From: an uncultured Eubacteriales bacterium
GTDB lineage: Bacteria; Bacillota; Clostridia; Oscillospirales; Oscillospiraceae
Length of the DNA: 5,521 bases
Direction of reading: 5' to 3'
NCBI GenBank assembly: GCA_900548615.1
Contig: URKW01000122.1
Span: 1-5,521, forward strand
Shown here: positions 4,107 to 5,521 of the stretch, piece after piece
Layout of the letters: every line of letters begins with the position of its first letter
Numbering within the stretch: position 1 is the first letter of the stretch
Made by a program: the position numbers and the translations under genes
The notes under the pieces: generated by a model
What the model was told of the DNA's origin: nothing
Seen by the model: only the letters and a program-made list of their open reading frames with translations
The model's database searches: none

Positions 4107-5521
4107 ATGAAAAAGCTCGTATCCATCCTCTGCGCGGCGGCGCTGGTGCTTTCGCTGGCGGCCTGCGGCGCGGAGAGTCACTCCGGCGGCGGTGACGCCA
4201 AGGCCGCCGTCTACTCGCTGGAAAGCGCCACCTTTTCCGACAGCGGCATCACCGCCCAGGACGGCAGCTACACCGGCTATGAGATCGACGGCACCACCCT
4301 GACCATCGACGGGGCGGGCGCTTATGTGGTGACGGGAACCTGCGCCGACGGCTCCATTCAGATCAAAAAGGGCACCACCGGCGTGACGCTGGCGCTGAAC
4401 GGACTGGCGCTGACCAGCGCCGACACCGCGCCCATCCTCTGCGGCAAGTCCACAGAGGTGGTCATCGTGGCGGCGGACGGCTCCACCAACAGCCTGACCG
4501 ACGCGGCGGAAAACAATGACGACAGCTATCCCGACAACACCGAGGCGGAAAACGCCGTCATCAAGTGCAAGGACGGCGCGCAGGTGACGCTGTGCGGCGG
4601 CGGCGCGCTGACCATCAACGCCAACGGCAAGAACGGCATCAAGTCCGGCGCGTCCACCACCGAGGAGGGCGAGGCCTCCCTGACCATCCGGGAGCTGACG
4701 CTGACCATCAATGCGCCGGTCAACGACGCCATCAACGCCCAGCAGCTGCTGAATGTGGAGAGCGGCACCCTGACCATTTCCGCCGCTGACGACGCCATTC
4801 ACAGCGATCTGGTGCTGAACATCGGCGGAGACGGCACCGACGGCCCCACCATCGCCATCACAGAGTGCTACGAGGGTATTGAGGCGGCGGAGCTGAACGT
4901 CCTCTCCGGAAACATTGACATTCTCTCCTCCGGCGACTGTCTCAACGCTGCCAACTCCGATTTGAGCGGCTATGCCTTCAGCATGAATATCTCCGGCGGC
5001 ATCATCACCGCCTGCTCCTCCAGTGGAGACGGCTTCGATTCCAACGGTGACCTGACCATCTCCGGCGGCACCGTGGCGGTGTGGACGGCCAACACGGCGG
5101 ACAATCAGCCGCTGGACGCCGACGGCGCGATCACCGTCTCCGGCGGCACGGTGCTGGCGGCAGGCGGCAGCGCCGGTATGGGGATGAACCTGACGGCGGA
5201 GCAGCCCTGCGTCACCTTCGGCTCCACCGGCGGTATGGGCGGCGGACGCCCCGGTGACATGGACGGCGGCAGCGCCAGCATCGCCAAGGACGCCGCTGTG
5301 ACCATCACCGGCAGCGACGGCAGCGCCGTTTACAGCGGCACCGCCCTGTGCAATGCCAACTTTGTGTTCTTCTCCTCCCCCGAGCCGACCGCCGACGGCA
5401 GCTATACCCTGACCGCCGGGGACACCTCCCTGACCGCCACCGCCCAGACCGGCAGCATTTCCTCCGGCGGTATGGGAGGCCCCGGAAACGGCGGCCAGCG
5501 TCCCGGCGATAGAGACGGCGG
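4107..5521 (+). CDS. Beta-helix surface lipoprotein, Cthe_2159/DUF4353-like carbohydrate-binding domain protein (3' end outside window)
   Basis: Open for 471 codons to the window end with no stop. The ATG follows AAGGAGGT (4093-4100) by 6 bases. A lipoprotein signal peptide is clear: M-K-K, a hydrophobic core, and lipobox LAAC with C20 as lipidation site, so the mature protein is membrane-anchored outside the cell. The mature part repeats short strands such as LTI (65-67, 168-170, 192-194, 199-201, 222-224, 316-318) and turn motifs: NGIKS (176-180), DAINA (207-211), DAIHS (229-233), EGIEA (256-260), DCLNA (277-281) and DGFDS (308-312). This is the pattern of a right-handed parallel beta-helix with acidic, possibly calcium-binding, turns. 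The family member Cthe_2159 of Clostridium thermocellum was reported to bind acidic polysaccharide. Gly/Met/Pro/Asp-rich low-complexity segments occur at 372-388 and 452-471. The ligand here is unknown. It is transcribed divergently from the VTC/DUF4956 pair and probably co-regulated with it. Confidence 0.85.
   Translation, partial: MKKLVSILCAAALVLSLAACGAESHSGGGDAKAAVYSLESATFSDSGITAQDGSYTGYEIDGTTLTIDGAGAYVVTGTCADGSIQIKKGTTGVTLALNGLALTSADTAPILCGKSTEVVIVAADGSTNSLTDAAENNDDSYPDNTEAENAVIKCKDGAQVTLCGGGALTINANGKNGIKSGASTTEEGEASLTIRELTLTINAPVNDAINAQQLLNVESGTLTISAADDAIHSDLVLNIGGDGTDGPTIAITECYEGIEAAELNVLSGNIDILSSGDCLNAANSDLSGYAFSMNISGGIITACSSSGDGFDSNGDLTISGGTVAVWTANTADNQPLDADGAITVSGGTVLAAGGSAGMGMNLTAEQPCVTFGSTGGMGGGRPGDMDGGSASIAKDAAVTITGSDGSAVYSGTALCNANFVFFSSPEPTADGSYTLTAGDTSLTATAQTGSISSGGMGGPGNGGQRPGDRDG

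Noticed and set aside
4011..4802. Minus-strand 263-residue open frame opposite the lipoprotein gene
   Set aside because: Its start lies inside the lipoprotein coding sequence without a binding site, and its Gly/Ala/Arg/Val repeats mirror the repeated beta-helix codons.
1..5521. CRISPR arrays, tRNA or rRNA genes, insertion sequences, attachment sites
   Set aside because: No regularly spaced repeats, no cloverleaf or rRNA-like stretches, and no transposase or integrase motifs were seen on either strand.

Overview
The window looks like GC-rich Bacillota DNA, most likely a gut Clostridia of the Oscillospiraceae type. The reasons are strong AGGAGG-type ribosome binding sites before every gene, sigma-A-like promoters, a clostridial-style histidine kinase/OmpR regulator pair, a VTC-domain/DUF4956 gene pair and a lipobox-bearing beta-helix lipoprotein. 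The lineage is an inference from family resemblance, not a search.

Five genes lie on the minus strand and one on the plus strand. Read in the direction of transcription from a central divergent promoter region (about 3935-4106), the minus strand carries a VTC/triphosphate-tunnel protein (3934-3209), a DUF4956 membrane protein (3216-2554, overlapping by 8 bases), a 118-base gap with its own sigma-A-like promoter and a perfect 17-bp palindrome, an OmpR-family response regulator (2435-1857), its sensor histidine kinase (1860-595, ATGA overlap) and a DUF2284 cysteine-rich metal-binding protein (570-34). A strong hairpin lies at the left edge. The plus strand carries a long lipoprotein gene (4107 to beyond 5521) of the Cthe_2159-like DUF4353 'carbohydrate-binding domain' family. 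It runs off the window.

The most striking regulatory signal is between the two divergent units. Each side has two 8-base boxes (consensus TTTTAGGT) at an 11-base period, followed after exactly 8 bases by a TATGAT -10 box, and the whole arrangement is mirror-symmetric about position 3994.5. Direct repeats of about one helical turn replacing a -35 box are typical of activation by OmpR/PhoB-type regulators. The OmpR-type regulator encoded five hundred bases past the VTC/DUF4956 pair is therefore the natural candidate. The inferred picture is a two-component system that co-activates an inner-face polyphosphate/TTM enzyme plus membrane partner and a surface beta-helix lipoprotein.

The second striking point is that the response regulator is only 192 residues. 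The receiver domain runs directly into the middle of the DNA-binding domain, with the last receiver helix, the linker and the first beta strand missing in frame. Either this is a natural internal deletion that changes how the regulator works, or it is a damaged allele or an assembly artefact.
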